The notes below the pieces were generated by a model, which saw only the letters and a list, made by a program, of their open reading frames with translations, had not been told where the DNA came from and made no database searches. DNA of 64,000 nucleotides from Methanobacteriota archaeon (lineage in GTDB: Archaea > Halobacteriota > Methanosarcinia > Methanosarcinales > Methanosarcinaceae): NCBI GenBank assembly GCA_023399215.1, contig JAEWQJ010000047.1, positions 95,292 to 159,291 of the forward strand. The letters run 5' to 3'. Shown here one piece after another: positions 37,753 through 46,639 of the stretch (the first letter of the stretch is position 1; every line of letters begins with the position of its first letter). A program made the position numbers and the translations under genes.

Positions 37753-37910
37753 TGTCTAAGCGAACAGACAAAAATAGAAAAGCCTCCTAAATCTGTGAAT
37801 TGAACGCATAACTCCTGAATTCTTTACCTGTATGTGCAGCGGGTGAGGAATTTTAGGTGTTTTCGCGTTCAAGTTAGAGTTCAAAATTCCCTATTTTACT
37901 CAGTATTCAA
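37750..37910 (+). ncRNA. Putative structured ncRNA, copy A (near nikR)
   Basis: Homologous to the element at 57828. A box A (ttaaat, 37725-37730) sits about 25 bases upstream. Hairpin I: tgtct (37753-37757), loop aagcgaac, agaca (37766-37770). An unpaired CCTCCTAAA follows at 37783-37791. A long outer stem pairs ttgaacgc (37800-37807) with gcgttcaa (37865-37872). Then the conserved aaaattccctatttta at 37883-37898. The CCTCCT is complementary to a Shine-Dalgarno site, so a trans-acting sRNA role is plausible. It is convergent with nikR, whose stop is 270 bases away. Confidence 0.55.
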
Positions 37911-38176
37911 TAGTTTAAAACTCATCCAGTTCAATGCTTTTTAAAAGGAAAGATATGCTTGTTTATAAGAGAGCCTATTCCATAACTCAAAACTGCTTCT
38001 CCGAATATGGAATTAAGAATAATCAATGATTTTCTGATCACGGGAAATAGTTCTTAAATTCTTATCGGTTTTGAGTATAAAGCTGGTTCTGTGATGAGCT
38101 CAGAATAAACTTCTTAGAATAGACTTCTTAGAATAGACTTCTTAGAAATACTTCTCAGAATATACTTATAAGTGCA
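37911..38176. other. Spacer after the putative ncRNA
   Basis: No gene. A short repeat (cttcttagaatagacttctt agaatagacttc) lies at about 38110-38150, just beyond the nikR stop. Confidence 0.4.
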
Positions 38177-38596
38177 TTATTTATTTAATGATATAGTTGT
38201 AAGTTTTGAGAATTTGACTCCTTTCAAGGCTATTATGGATTCAGCAAGTTCTGCAATATCTTCACCTTTTCCATTGAGAAAAATTAGTTCAAAACAATTA
38301 TCACGATCAAGGTAAACATGCACTGAAGATCTTATAAGGTGAGAATAATTGTGCTGGATATTTGTTAAAACATTTGAAAGGTCTTTTCTCTTGTTATCAT
38401 AAATAACCGCAATTGTTCCTATACGATAGCCTTTAACGTCGTTTATCCATTCATAATGGTAAATATAACTCCTGATAGCATCTCTCATGCCTTCCGAGCG
38501 GGAAGAATAACCTCTTATCTCAACGATTTCGTCGAATTTATTCAGAAGGGTATCTGGAAGAGAGACACCTATCCTCATAAGTTCTGTTTCTATCAT
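38177..38596 (-). CDS. nikR: NikR-type nickel-responsive regulator
   Basis: 139 residues. N-terminal ribbon-helix-helix: MRIGVSLPDTLLNKFDEIVE then GYSSRSEGMRDAIRSYI. C-terminal ACT-like metal domain holds QHNYSHLIRSSVHVYLDRDN then C. By alignment with E. coli NikR, His76, His87 and Cys95 are kept but His89 is Tyr, so the square-planar nickel site is altered. The ATG at 38596 has ggtggg five bases before it; longer in-frame starts upstream lack a site. A palindrome tacaat-gttt-attgta at 38633-38648, next to box A, may be its own operator. It is likely to control nickel uptake genes. Confidence 0.88.
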   Translation of the reverse strand: MIETELMRIGVSLPDTLLNKFDEIVEIRGYSSRSEGMRDAIRSYIYHYEWINDVKGYRIGTIAVIYDNKRKDLSNVLTNIQHNYSHLIRSSVHVYLDRDNCFELIFLNGKGEDIAELAESIIALKGVKFSKLTTISLNK

Positions 38597-38632
38597 ATTA
38601 CCCACCATACAGTTTAACTTAGAGCTGAATGT

Positions 38633-38648
38633 TACAATGTTTATTGTA
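38633..38648. promoter_or_regulatory. Palindrome in the nikR promoter, candidate operator
   Basis: tacaatgtttattgta, 6-bp arms and 4-base centre, between box A (tatata, about 38657-38663) and the nikR start. The half-site gttacaat recurs at 58363-58370 just before cbiM. Confidence 0.45.
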
Positions 38649-38726
38649 CGTATTACTATATATGCTTTTTTCATGTATGCATTCATATAAAATAGATATA
38701 TTAATTAAAAAATTATGATTCAAGGG

Positions 38727-38850
38727 CGCTTTAGTAATGGGATAAAACAGGAAACGGATACTTTAGTAATAGAAAATAGCAGGAAAAGGACACTTTAGTA
38801 ATAGAAAACAGCAGGAAAATGCTTTAGTAGTAGAAAACAAGCATAAACTA
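38727..38850. repeat. Imperfect 32-36-bp tandem repeat upstream of nikR
   Basis: Units beginning ctttagtaat(g/a)g followed by aaaacagcaggaaa occur four times (about 38728, 38762, 38794 and 38822). Confidence 0.75.
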
Positions 38851-38888
38851 GTGCTTCGATTCCAAAGTATGTCCAAAATGAATTTTTT

Positions 38889-38962
38889 GAAAACCACTGA
38901 AAGCACGGAAAACACGAAAATAAGTAGTAAAGGCGTGTTTTTTCCGTGCTTTCCGCGTTTTC
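38889..38962. repeat. Imperfect inverted repeat, hairpin element
   Basis: agcacggaaaacacg is mirrored by cgtgttttttccgtgct across about 25 bases. It is probably one of the short palindromic elements scattered in such genomes. The stretch from 38963 to 39284 has no other feature. Confidence 0.6.
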
Positions 38963-39284
38963 CATGGTTGTAATATCCAGATTGAATCACTCTGCGACAG
39001 GTTGCGTTTTCCGTAAGTGATCTTTTTGTAAAGCAAATTGACACAAAAGTACCGATATCTATTTTGGGAGTTAAAAAAGTTGGGACTAACCAAAATTATT
39101 AACTTTGATCACACTAATATGGCATTCAAGCTTCAATTACAAAAACTTGGTTTTCATTCATTAAAAGCCTCTTAAAAATGTTGGTGAACAAAAGAACTTA
39201 TTCTCCAAATAACACGCATCCATATTTTTTTAATCTTTTTCATTTTCACTCATATTTATAATTTTCAAAACTTCAAATTCCCAG

Positions 39285-40880
39285 TTAGACTCTATGGTCA
39301 TATACCTTCTTTCCTGCTACCCAGGTTTCAGAAACAACAGGAGGGTTTTTAGGATCAAGATTACCTTCAAGGACTACAAGATCCGCAACCATACCTTTTA
39401 TCAGCATACCACGCTCTTTTTCCTGTCCACCGGCGTAAGCGCCCCCTGCAGTATACATCCAGAGCCACTGCTCAAAAGGAAGCACTTGATCTGGAAAGAT
39501 GACATTGCCTGCTCCATCGCTCATAGTTGATCCCATTACAGAACCCTCAATCGGATCGCGAGCATCCATAAATCCTCCGGGATTGTCACTACCTGAGGCC
39601 ACAGTCACTCCTCCCTTAACAAGGTCACCGTAGGCATACCACTTTCCATCATCTAGCACAACCTGTTTTGTATTTTGCGCCCTGGACAAAAACTGAGGTT
39701 GGATACATGTACACCCGCCCATGGCAGCAAGGCGTTTGATTTGAGATGTACTTATGAGGGTTACATGTTCTAGGCGTGGGCGCATTTCAAATCCAGCAGG
39801 GGCTCGAGTAACAGCATTTTCGAATGCCGTAAGCACCGCATCGGTTGTTGCATTTCCAAAAGAATGAACACATACCCGGAATCCCTTTTCTGTCGCTGCA
39901 AAGAGCATTTCCTCAAAGTCATCCCGGTAGTTACCGCTGTTTATCGTCTGCCCTCCGATTTTAAGAGAAAAGGCTACTGTTTCTGCTGTTGCACCGTCAG
40001 CGAATAATTTGACAGGACCTACACGCAGCCTTTCATCACCCACTCCGGTGACCGGCCCATGAAGCCTATAACCCAGCTGATTGTCCAGAACAGTCTCTCC
40101 ATGTGGCATCATAAGTACCGATACCGGAAGCCGTCTTTCATCGTGAAGCTTTTGATATGCCGCCTCAGCAGCCGGTGTGACGCCAGGGTCGTGGACAGCA
40201 GTGATACCGAATTTGAGAAGCTCTTTAGCACGCGCCTCTATAAGGTTCGCAAGTGTTTCCGTGTCCGCTTCCATTACCAGTCGGAACACAGGAACCTGTG
40301 CACATTCCACAAGCACGCCTGTTGGCATTCCGTCACTTTCCCGGAGAATAATTCCGCAGCGAGGATCTGGAGTTGAGCGGGTGATGCCCACAAGTTCCAG
40401 CGCCCGGCTGTTTACTACACTCTGATGGAAGGTAGCCTGGATAAGAAGAACCGGCCTATCGGAGCTAATCTCATCCAGATCGTTTTTCGTCAGGTCGAAC
40501 CCGCCAATCTTGGCATCAAACCAACCGAAGCCGACAATCCATCCTTTTCCCGGTTTTTTTCGGGCCTGCAGTTGAATTTCCTCCAGTACGGATTCCTTTT
40601 CAGTCAAGCCTATCAGGTTCGCCCAGGTAGGAAAAAAACAACCGAATGAAGATAGGTGGTTATGTGAATCAATGAAAGCAGGAAGTAGAACCCGACCTTT
40701 CAGGTCGTGAATTTTTGCATTGGGAAAAGATTTCAGTATACTCTTGTCACCAACGGCGGCAATGCAGCCTCCATTGATGACTACAGTCTCTGCATGTTTC
40801 TGTTCAGAATCCATGGTGAATATCCGGCCACCCGTGAATGCAATGATTGAATCATTTTCTACATCGATAGTGTTTTTCAT
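39285..40880 (-). CDS. YtcJ-type amidohydrolase
   Basis: 531 residues. N-terminal beta sandwich (GGRIFTMDSEQKHAETVVIN) then the TIM barrel with metal-site motif PAFIDSHNHL near 73, long YtcJ-like insert GWIVGFGWFDA, the strand blocks AVHDPGV and CVHSFGNATTD, and the late VASGSDNPGG Asp. It should be a zinc hydrolase of amide or carbamate-type bonds; the substrate is unknown. It is monocistronic or leads nothing: the neighbour at 40967 lies upstream on the same strand, 86 bases away, so the two could be co-transcribed. Confidence 0.9.
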   Translation of the reverse strand: MKNTIDVENDSIIAFTGGRIFTMDSEQKHAETVVINGGCIAAVGDKSILKSFPNAKIHDLKGRVLLPAFIDSHNHLSSFGCFFPTWANLIGLTEKESVLEEIQLQARKKPGKGWIVGFGWFDAKIGGFDLTKNDLDEISSDRPVLLIQATFHQSVVNSRALELVGITRSTPDPRCGIILRESDGMPTGVLVECAQVPVFRLVMEADTETLANLIEARAKELLKFGITAVHDPGVTPAAEAAYQKLHDERRLPVSVLMMPHGETVLDNQLGYRLHGPVTGVGDERLRVGPVKLFADGATAETVAFSLKIGGQTINSGNYRDDFEEMLFAATEKGFRVCVHSFGNATTDAVLTAFENAVTRAPAGFEMRPRLEHVTLISTSQIKRLAAMGGCTCIQPQFLSRAQNTKQVVLDDGKWYAYGDLVKGGVTVASGSDNPGGFMDARDPIEGSVMGSTMSDGAGNVIFPDQVLPFEQWLWMYTAGGAYAGGQEKERGMLIKGMVADLVVLEGNLDPKNPPVVSETWVAGKKVYDHRV

Positions 40881-40966
40881 AGTTCAGCTCCTACAGACCT
40901 CATTTTCTTATTGTTTACAATAGTATTGGAAACATTTACAATAACCTAGAAAACAGTCATAAGATT

Positions 40967-41902
40967 TTATTCTACTATCGCATGGGCGAAGTGTGACAGG
41001 TAACATACTGGCCGTTTTTCATTAATTCCCTGAAAATAGATCTTTTTATAATCCTCAGTGGTCACATTGCAAACTTGAGAAAAACCGTTCTGAACAATGA
41101 ATGTTTCTAACATCCCGTCCTTGACACCGAACTTATAAGGTTCCCCCTGTTGTGCCATGCCTTTTTTAGCATCCATTAGTGCAATCTGGTCGCATGCCGT
41201 ACACTGCACGCCGCATATTCCGTTTGTTCTATCAATACTGGATTCATAGACATAATCGAAGATGATTGCACTTCCGACACCCGAATTCTTTGCGATAAAG
41301 CACAGCATCTCATCCACGGCTTTTGGCGGAAGGTAGTAGATGAGCCCTTCCATGATAAAGACGGTCTTACGCGATCTTTCGTATCCATGTTCTAGCAGCC
41401 GATGACTGAAATCTTCGCTCTCAAAATCAACCGAAACATACTCGACGTGGTCCGGGAGTGAACCGAAGATATCTTTGATTTTTTCGATTTTCACGCTTTG
41501 AGTTTCAGGATGGTCAACCTCAAAAACCTTAACCTTACCCCTGAGTCCTTCAATTCTGTATGCCCGAGTATCGTACCCTGCACCCAGAATGACAAGCTGT
41601 TCAAGCCCTTCATCAATAAACTTTTTTACGAAATCATCAAAATATCTGACTCTTGCTGAAAGTGAGTTGTGTAATCCGGGGAATGGAGTTTTAGAGGAGT
41701 CACAAGCTGCCATTTTTAAAAACGTCAAATATTGCTGACTAAGAAAGCGGACGGCAAATGGGTCATAACAGATACGTTCACCCTCTGGCTTGAGCGATTC
41801 AAGAGCTCTGACAAACGCTACGTTCTCAGCTGTAACACTTGATCCTTTTTTCATCTCTCTGGTTTCAAGAGTTCTGTTTTCGGTATTGTCCGGTTTTTCC
41901 AT
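40967..41902 (-). CDS. LCMT-like SAM-dependent methyltransferase
   Basis: 311 residues. The family pattern includes SVTAENVAFVRALES near 20, DPFAVRFL, LSARVRYFDDFV, motif I VILGAGYDTRAYR near 109, VFEVDHPETQ and VFIMEGLIYYL near 176. This is the leucine-carboxyl-methyltransferase-like class widespread in bacteria; the substrate is usually unknown. The start has gaggacgag before ATG. Its promoter (box A near 41997-42006 on the - strand) is preceded by a 22-bp palindrome also found before the tetR gene at 43877, so that regulator likely controls it. Confidence 0.88.
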   Translation of the reverse strand: MEKPDNTENRTLETREMKKGSSVTAENVAFVRALESLKPEGERICYDPFAVRFLSQQYLTFLKMAACDSSKTPFPGLHNSLSARVRYFDDFVKKFIDEGLEQLVILGAGYDTRAYRIEGLRGKVKVFEVDHPETQSVKIEKIKDIFGSLPDHVEYVSVDFESEDFSHRLLEHGYERSRKTVFIMEGLIYYLPPKAVDEMLCFIAKNSGVGSAIIFDYVYESSIDRTNGICGVQCTACDQIALMDAKKGMAQQGEPYKFGVKDGMLETFIVQNGFSQVCNVTTEDYKKIYFQGINEKRPVCYLSHFAHAIVE

Positions 41903-42022
41903 AAAAATCTCGTCCTCTATGCACTTACTTCTGTCTTTTTGACCTTAGTTGTCCCAATTTCTTCTGATTTTTTCTTCGTAATCGGCCAGGTCTTAGAATA
42001 TAAATAATACGTTATAGTAATT

Positions 42023-42044
42023 AAAGTTACTTATTAGTAACTTT
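42023..42044. promoter_or_regulatory. TetR operator, copy 1
   Basis: aaagttact-tatt-agtaacttt, a perfect 9-bp inverted repeat with 4-base centre. It is identical in arms to copy 2 (43797-43818). It lies about 20 bases upstream of the methyltransferase box A. Confidence 0.8.
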
Positions 42045-42120
42045 ACTGTTTTATTGGCAGTGTATGCTGAATTGACAGCAAAGCTTGAGAATATGATCGT
42101 GTTGTCAAAGAAGTTTCTTG
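42045..42120 (+). pseudogene. Duplicated 5' end of the tetR leader
   Basis: After the operator, tactgttttattgg, aagcttgagaatatgatcgt and gttgtcaaagaag match the stretch after copy 2 (tactgttttactgg, aagcttgaaagggtgattgt, gttgtcgaag). In peptide terms KLENMIVLSKKFLE mirrors KLERVIVLSKILPE. The rest of tetR is missing here. Confidence 0.65.
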
Positions 42121-42125
42121 AAGAC

Positions 42126-42139
42126 ATTGATATATCAAT
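42126..42139. promoter_or_regulatory. Candidate ArsR operator in the arsM promoter
   Basis: Perfect palindrome attgata-tatcaat touching the box A (tatatttaaata) of arsM. ArsR repressors commonly cover such AT-rich dyads; assignment is inferred from position. Confidence 0.45.
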
Positions 42140-42182
42140 ATATTTAAATATGTTAATGTGTTAATATGAAATCTGTGGTATT

Positions 42183-43001
42183 ATGATTGGCAACATCGAT
42201 GAACTATCGGTTAGAAAATCAGTGAAGGAGAAGTACTCGGAATTGGCAAACAAGAGAAGTTTCTGTTGCGGTACCGGAAAAGAACATACGACACAAGTAG
42301 GGTATTCAAAAGAAGAGATATCGAACTTGCCCGAAGAGGCTGTAGAAATCAGTGCCGGCTGCGGCAACCCTACTGCAATAGCTGGACTTATAAAGGGGCA
42401 GACTGTGCTCGATCTTGGCAGCGGTGGTGGTATAGACGTGTTCATCTCGGCGGAAGCCATCGGAGAGACTGGTAAGGCAATCGGTATCGACAGTACTCCC
42501 GAGATGATCTGGAGGGCCAGAAAAACGGCGAATGAGATGAATATTAAAAACGTCGAGTTCAGGCTTGGAGAGATTGAGTGCATGCCCGTTGAGTCTAATT
42601 CCGTGGACGTGGTCATCAGCAATTGCGTCATTAACCTCAGCCCCGATAAGGATAAAGTGTTCAGAGAGATCTTCAGGGTTTTAAAACCTGGAGGTAAGCT
42701 CGCTGTATCTGACACGGTAACAACAAAAGACCTCGCAAGTGATGAACTAGAAATGCTCCAAACTTGGGCAAGCTGTATCGGAGGCGCGATCTCCCTGAAT
42801 GAATACGTTAAAAAGTTAACGGCTGTAGGGTTCAAGGATGTCAATGTCGAAAGCAAGTATGTATATACCCCTGGAGAGCTGGCCCAAATGGTTAGCGAGC
42901 CCGGAGGTTGTGGTTGCGGCAATACGACACTGAAAAAACCGGAAGGTATCAGGGCAGTGTCTAGTATCGCAACGGCCAGGATCTCGGCAAGGAAACCGTA
43001 A
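42183..43001 (+). CDS. arsM: Arsenite methyltransferase
   Basis: 272 residues. The start region has SFCCGTGKEH, then the family motif AGCGNPTA near 59 with GLIKGQTVLDLGSGGGIDVF (SAM motif I), ISNCVINLSPDK near 144 and ASCIGGAIS near 199. The conserved Cys pairs in the N-terminus, in ISNC and in ASCIGG bind arsenite. A Cys-rich C-terminal GGCGCG follows. It adds methyl groups to As(III). With arsR 98 bases downstream it forms an arsenic cassette. Confidence 0.93.
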   Translation: MIGNIDELSVRKSVKEKYSELANKRSFCCGTGKEHTTQVGYSKEEISNLPEEAVEISAGCGNPTAIAGLIKGQTVLDLGSGGGIDVFISAEAIGETGKAIGIDSTPEMIWRARKTANEMNIKNVEFRLGEIECMPVESNSVDVVISNCVINLSPDKDKVFREIFRVLKPGGKLAVSDTVTTKDLASDELEMLQTWASCIGGAISLNEYVKKLTAVGFKDVNVESKYVYTPGELAQMVSEPGGCGCGNTTLKKPEGIRAVSSIATARISARKP

Positions 43002-43098
43002 TAGGGAGTAGGCAACTGGGATAGGAAGTCGTAGCCAGCTACGATTTTCCAAAACGTTTTATACCCGATGAGCGGATAATGGACGTTGAAGGTAGAAA

Positions 43099-43461
43099 AT
43101 GGTGAACGAGGAAAAGTGCTGTAGCGAGGAAAAATGCTGTAATAGTGTTAAAACCTCACTGGAAAAATGCCTGAAGAACATGCCCTCGGACAGCGATGTG
43201 AAATTCCAGGCCGAGTTCTTCAAGGCCATTTCCGATCCTGCGAGAATAAAGATTATATATGCTCTCGCAGCAAAAAGCGAGCTTTGCGTATGCGAACTCA
43301 TGGAGATTACGGGCATGCAGCAACCCGTCGTTTCTCACCATCTCAAGGTTCTGAAATATGCAAAACTGATCTCCGACCGGAAGTCGGGGAAATGGGTTTA
43401 CTATTCACTGACTAACAGGCGAGCTTTCGAAGTTCTGAAGGTCATCGAGGAAAATCCTTGA
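43099..43461 (+). CDS. arsR: ArsR-family regulator
   Basis: 120 residues. The winged helix-turn-helix runs AISDPARIKIIYALAAKSEL then MEITGMQQPVVSHHLKVLKY and a wing with SGKWVYYSL. The metal sensor is ELCVCEL (CVC box), plus an extra Cys-rich N-terminus (EEKCCSEEKCCNS). It should be released from DNA by As(III) or Sb(III) and control arsM. Confidence 0.92.
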   Translation: MVNEEKCCSEEKCCNSVKTSLEKCLKNMPSDSDVKFQAEFFKAISDPARIKIIYALAAKSELCVCELMEITGMQQPVVSHHLKVLKYAKLISDRKSGKWVYYSLTNRRAFEVLKVIEENP

Positions 43462-43876
43462 AAGATACCCTTTTATGACTTTAGCCGTTACAAATCCGTA
43501 GACGGCGTAAGGAGCTCTGGACTCTCAAGAAATCAACATAGAGATATGCCGTGCCCGTGGCCACGCAGACTTATTCAGCGACATCATTCGTAGTTACATC
43601 GGCTATTCCTTTTGCATCTTCACTTTTTTCAGTCCTTTCCAAAACGTGTGCTTTTTTGCAGGCCATTCTTTTTTCTCACTATATCTGTGCAAGTAATGCT
43701 AATAAAGTTGCAGTTCTGCTTCATGATCGGTTGCTGTGCTTTCTTGTTAGAAAAACTTGCCATGTATAACAAAACTGTGTATGCTAGTTATCAACAAAAG
43801 TTACTGATTAGTAACTTTACTGTTTTACTGGTAAATTATATATGAGTTGGCGTTCAAGCTTGAAAGGGTGATTGTG
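43462..43876. promoter_or_regulatory. Spacer with the tetR promoter and TetR operator copy 2
   Basis: No convincing gene in 43462-43790. The operator aaagttact-gatt-agtaacttt is at 43797-43818, and box A (aattatata) at about 43833-43841. The inverted repeat arms equal those at 42023. Confidence 0.75.
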
Positions 43877-44536
43877 TTGTCGAAGATATTGCCCGAGTAC
43901 AGGGAAGAGGCAAAAAAAAGAATTGTTGAAGCAGGGCTGGAGGTAATGTATGAGAAAGGATACTGTAACACTACAATGGAAGATATCGCTCGCCGCCTTG
44001 ATGTCAGCAAACCAGCCCTCTATCGATACTTTAAAAATAAGGATGAATTGGTCATAGAAAGTGCAAATTATCTGCAGACACAATACCGTGATATAAAAAC
44101 AGGCTGTAATTCTGACATCTGCCTGGTTGATGCGTGGATAGGAATCTTCGATCAGATAATGTCACCTGATATTAAAATACATGCATTATATTTTGAAATT
44201 CTGGGGATGACAGTACACAAACCTGAGGTCCAGAAAAGATCAATCGAAGGCATGAAGCGTGGTCTTGACCAGCCAACTCATGAAATTGAAGAACAACAGC
44301 AGAAAGGCCTTATTCCATCCGAAACCGATCCGCGTACCCTTGCAATCGCTCTTGTGTCATTGTTTAATGGAATGCGGGTTCTTATCCTTCTTGGCGTTGA
44401 TTGGAAAGAAGTCCGCTCTCGATGGATCGAAATACTCCGAAATTTATTTGGAATAACAGAAAAAGGAGGGCAGCAGGCAGAATGCCCCAGGGATTGTAAA
44501 AGGTTTGAGGATTGTAATCCTGCATCAGAAACATGA
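43877..44536 (+). CDS. TetR-family regulator
   Basis: About 219 residues from TTG at 43877, which is preceded by gggtga five bases away; an in-frame TTG at 43847 has no such site. The N-terminal HTH reads KRIVEAGLEVMYEKGYCNTT then MEDIARRLDVSKPALYRYFK. The ligand domain (residues 60-200) is not specific. The C-terminus has a Cys cluster, CPRDCKRFEDCNP, unusual for TetR proteins. It probably binds the palindromes at 43797 and 42023, controlling itself and the LCMT-like methyltransferase. Confidence 0.9.
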   Translation: MSKILPEYREEAKKRIVEAGLEVMYEKGYCNTTMEDIARRLDVSKPALYRYFKNKDELVIESANYLQTQYRDIKTGCNSDICLVDAWIGIFDQIMSPDIKIHALYFEILGMTVHKPEVQKRSIEGMKRGLDQPTHEIEEQQQKGLIPSETDPRTLAIALVSLFNGMRVLILLGVDWKEVRSRWIEILRNLFGITEKGGQQAECPRDCKRFEDCNPASET

Positions 44537-44580
44537 ATGTAATTTTCTCAAGAAAAGTTCCCATTTAAGTATATTAGTCC

Positions 44581-45825
44581 TTAGTCCCACTGGAAAACTC
44601 CCCTGAAGATATCACAAATGTAATGTCTTACCTGGGCAGAGAAGCTGTCTAATGTATTACCAGAATCAATATTTTTTCCATTTTCCAATTCAGTATCCTT
44701 GCCATTCTCAGATTCAGTATCTTCGCAATTTTCAGATTCGATATTTTTTACAGTTTCATACTTAGCATCTTTTTCATCGCTTGCCAACTTAACTAACCAT
44801 GCGTTCTCGTTTTTAACGCCCACAGCTACATATCCACCATCTGAAGTCTGTTGAACGGAATATAACGTGCAGTTCCTGAATTCTTTTATCCATTCCTGAT
44901 TACCTTCACTGTCTGTTTTCATTATGAACGCGTTATCATCAGTCTCAAAGGCCCATGAATCATCATACATTCCGGCCAACACATAACCATTATCTGAAGT
45001 CAGCGAGATAGAAAAAGCAGAGTCATCCATAGGTCCGCCAAAGGTCTTATTCCACTGTTCCTGGCCATACTCGTCAGTCTTTATAAGCCAGATAGTATAG
45101 TTACTTGATTGATTTGAGATGGTAGTGCTGGCAATTACATATCCACCGTCATAAGTCTGCTTAACAGGATCTAATAGAAAGTTCAATGTTTCAAGACTAT
45201 GATTTTTGCCAAAGGTATTGCTCCACTGCTGATTGCCACTCATGTCATACTTGGTTATTATAATATCATAATCGACCAAGACCAGATCATCACGCTCTCC
45301 GATCTCATGCTCAACTGTATCACCAATTACATATCCGCCATCAGAAGTACGTTCAGCCCTGTACTGAAGATAATCCCAATGAGTAATATTATCAGATACT
45401 TTATTCCACATCTCTTTTCCTTTTTTGTCTGTCTTGATCAGCCAGGGTTCGGCATAACCAGAAGGATATGTGTAACCTGATAACACATAACTGCCGTCTG
45501 AAGTTTGTCGGGTGAAGTACCCTTCATCAAAATAAGTTCCTCCGTAAGTTTTATTCCACTGCATATCCCCACTTTTATCAACCTTAATAAGCCAGGCATC
45601 CGGATAACCTTCTGTACCTTTGCCGTATGAAGCCGTTGTGCCTGCCACTATATACCCACCGTCTGAAGTCTGTTGAATACACCAGGCACTATCTTCACCA
45701 TTTCCACCAAAAGACCTGTTCCATTGTTCCGCAGGTTCTTCTGCAGCTATCACATTTGAAATTTGTAAAAATAGAACTAATAAAAGAAAAATTAGAAAAA
45801 CTCTATGTTCAACATTTTTAATCAC
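44581..45825 (-). CDS. Secreted repeat protein (beta-propeller, QTSDGGY repeats)
   Basis: About 414 residues. Start GTG at 45825 follows gggggg. A signal peptide (VFLIFLLLVLFLQISNVIA) leads to at least six repeats of about 50 residues, each W-N-(K/R)-(T/S)-(F/Y)-GG ... (Q)TSDGGY(V/I)-(I/L)-AG ... WLIKTD. Such repeats form propellers in many Methanosarcina surface proteins. Residues 345-395 hold an ESEN-type acidic repeat (TESENGKDTELENGKNID). Function unknown. Confidence 0.8.
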   Translation of the reverse strand: MIKNVEHRVFLIFLLLVLFLQISNVIAAEEPAEQWNRSFGGNGEDSAWCIQQTSDGGYIVAGTTASYGKGTEGYPDAWLIKVDKSGDMQWNKTYGGTYFDEGYFTRQTSDGSYVLSGYTYPSGYAEPWLIKTDKKGKEMWNKVSDNITHWDYLQYRAERTSDGGYVIGDTVEHEIGERDDLVLVDYDIIITKYDMSGNQQWSNTFGKNHSLETLNFLLDPVKQTYDGGYVIASTTISNQSSNYTIWLIKTDEYGQEQWNKTFGGPMDDSAFSISLTSDNGYVLAGMYDDSWAFETDDNAFIMKTDSEGNQEWIKEFRNCTLYSVQQTSDGGYVAVGVKNENAWLVKLASDEKDAKYETVKNIESENCEDTESENGKDTELENGKNIDSGNTLDSFSAQVRHYICDIFRGVFQWD

Positions 45826-46065
45826 TGCGTCCCCCCCTAAAACCGATTGTAACAAATAAGTAATAAATATATGTTAAATATTTAGAGAGTCGTCACAAAA
45901 TATGAATATTGCGGATTATTAATATATTAAAAGTGCATAGAAAAATATGACACAAACAAGATTTATGATTCTACAGTCTTTTATGCCGTAGTTTGGCTAT
46001 CAATCTGAAATCTAGACTAATTTTCAAAATTTCTTAACCTGCATATTCATCTGCATATTGCAGTA
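45826..46065. other. Spacer, no gene
   Basis: Contains the propeller gene's promoter (AT-rich) and nothing else recognised. Confidence 0.4.
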
Positions 46066-46639
46066 TCAGGCTCTTTTTCCTGAAGCGAGCTTCAAAAGTA
46101 ATGCTCTATTGAAGGAAAACTTAGGTTCAGAGACCAATTCCAGACCTACGGATCGGGCAATTTCCAGAGTGCTTTCAAAATTGGGCTTTGAGATATGGAA
46201 TTTAGGTTCAACAATCAAAAACCTGCTATCAGGTTTAAGATGGGAAAGCAACCTCGCTTAAAAAACTCTTTTTATCCTGTACTCCATGGACCATATAAAA
46301 AGCCAGGGCAAAATCCACCATTTCGGAGAGGCCTAATTTTTCATGTTGGGCTTTATGAAGAACGATACGAGAACTAAGCCCTTCACGCTCACTTTTACGC
46401 TTTAATATCTGAAGCATCTCATCCTGAATATCCACAGAAATGACCTTTCCGTTTTCACCCACCAGCTTCGCCATTGCCAGAGAAAAGAAACCCGGGCCGC
46501 ATCCCAGATCCATAACAACCTGACCTTCTTTGATATATTTGCCAACGATTTTGTAAGGGTTTTGCAAAAATCTGCGAACCCGGTTTTCAAATGTCCAGGC
46601 TTTCTGATAGGGACATACATCCGTAGATTTGTTCGTTAT
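46066..46639 (-). pseudogene. Class I SAM methyltransferase with ATA at start and a frameshift
   Basis: After ggaggaag, seven bases upstream, the frame begins ATA at 46639 and reads TNKSTDVCPYQKAWTFENRV. Motif I is VVMDLGCGPGFFSLAMAKL, then VISVDIQDEM. At about 46250 the frame slips: SEV goes to AFPS and stop, while the +1 frame continues LSHLKPDSRFLIVEPKFHIS to KLASGKRA. So the gene is full length apart from one base change in frame and a non-standard start codon. Confidence 0.75.

Noticed and set aside
42161..43015. Long - strand open frame opposite arsM
   Set aside because: arsM on the + strand has full family motifs; this is an antisense shadow.
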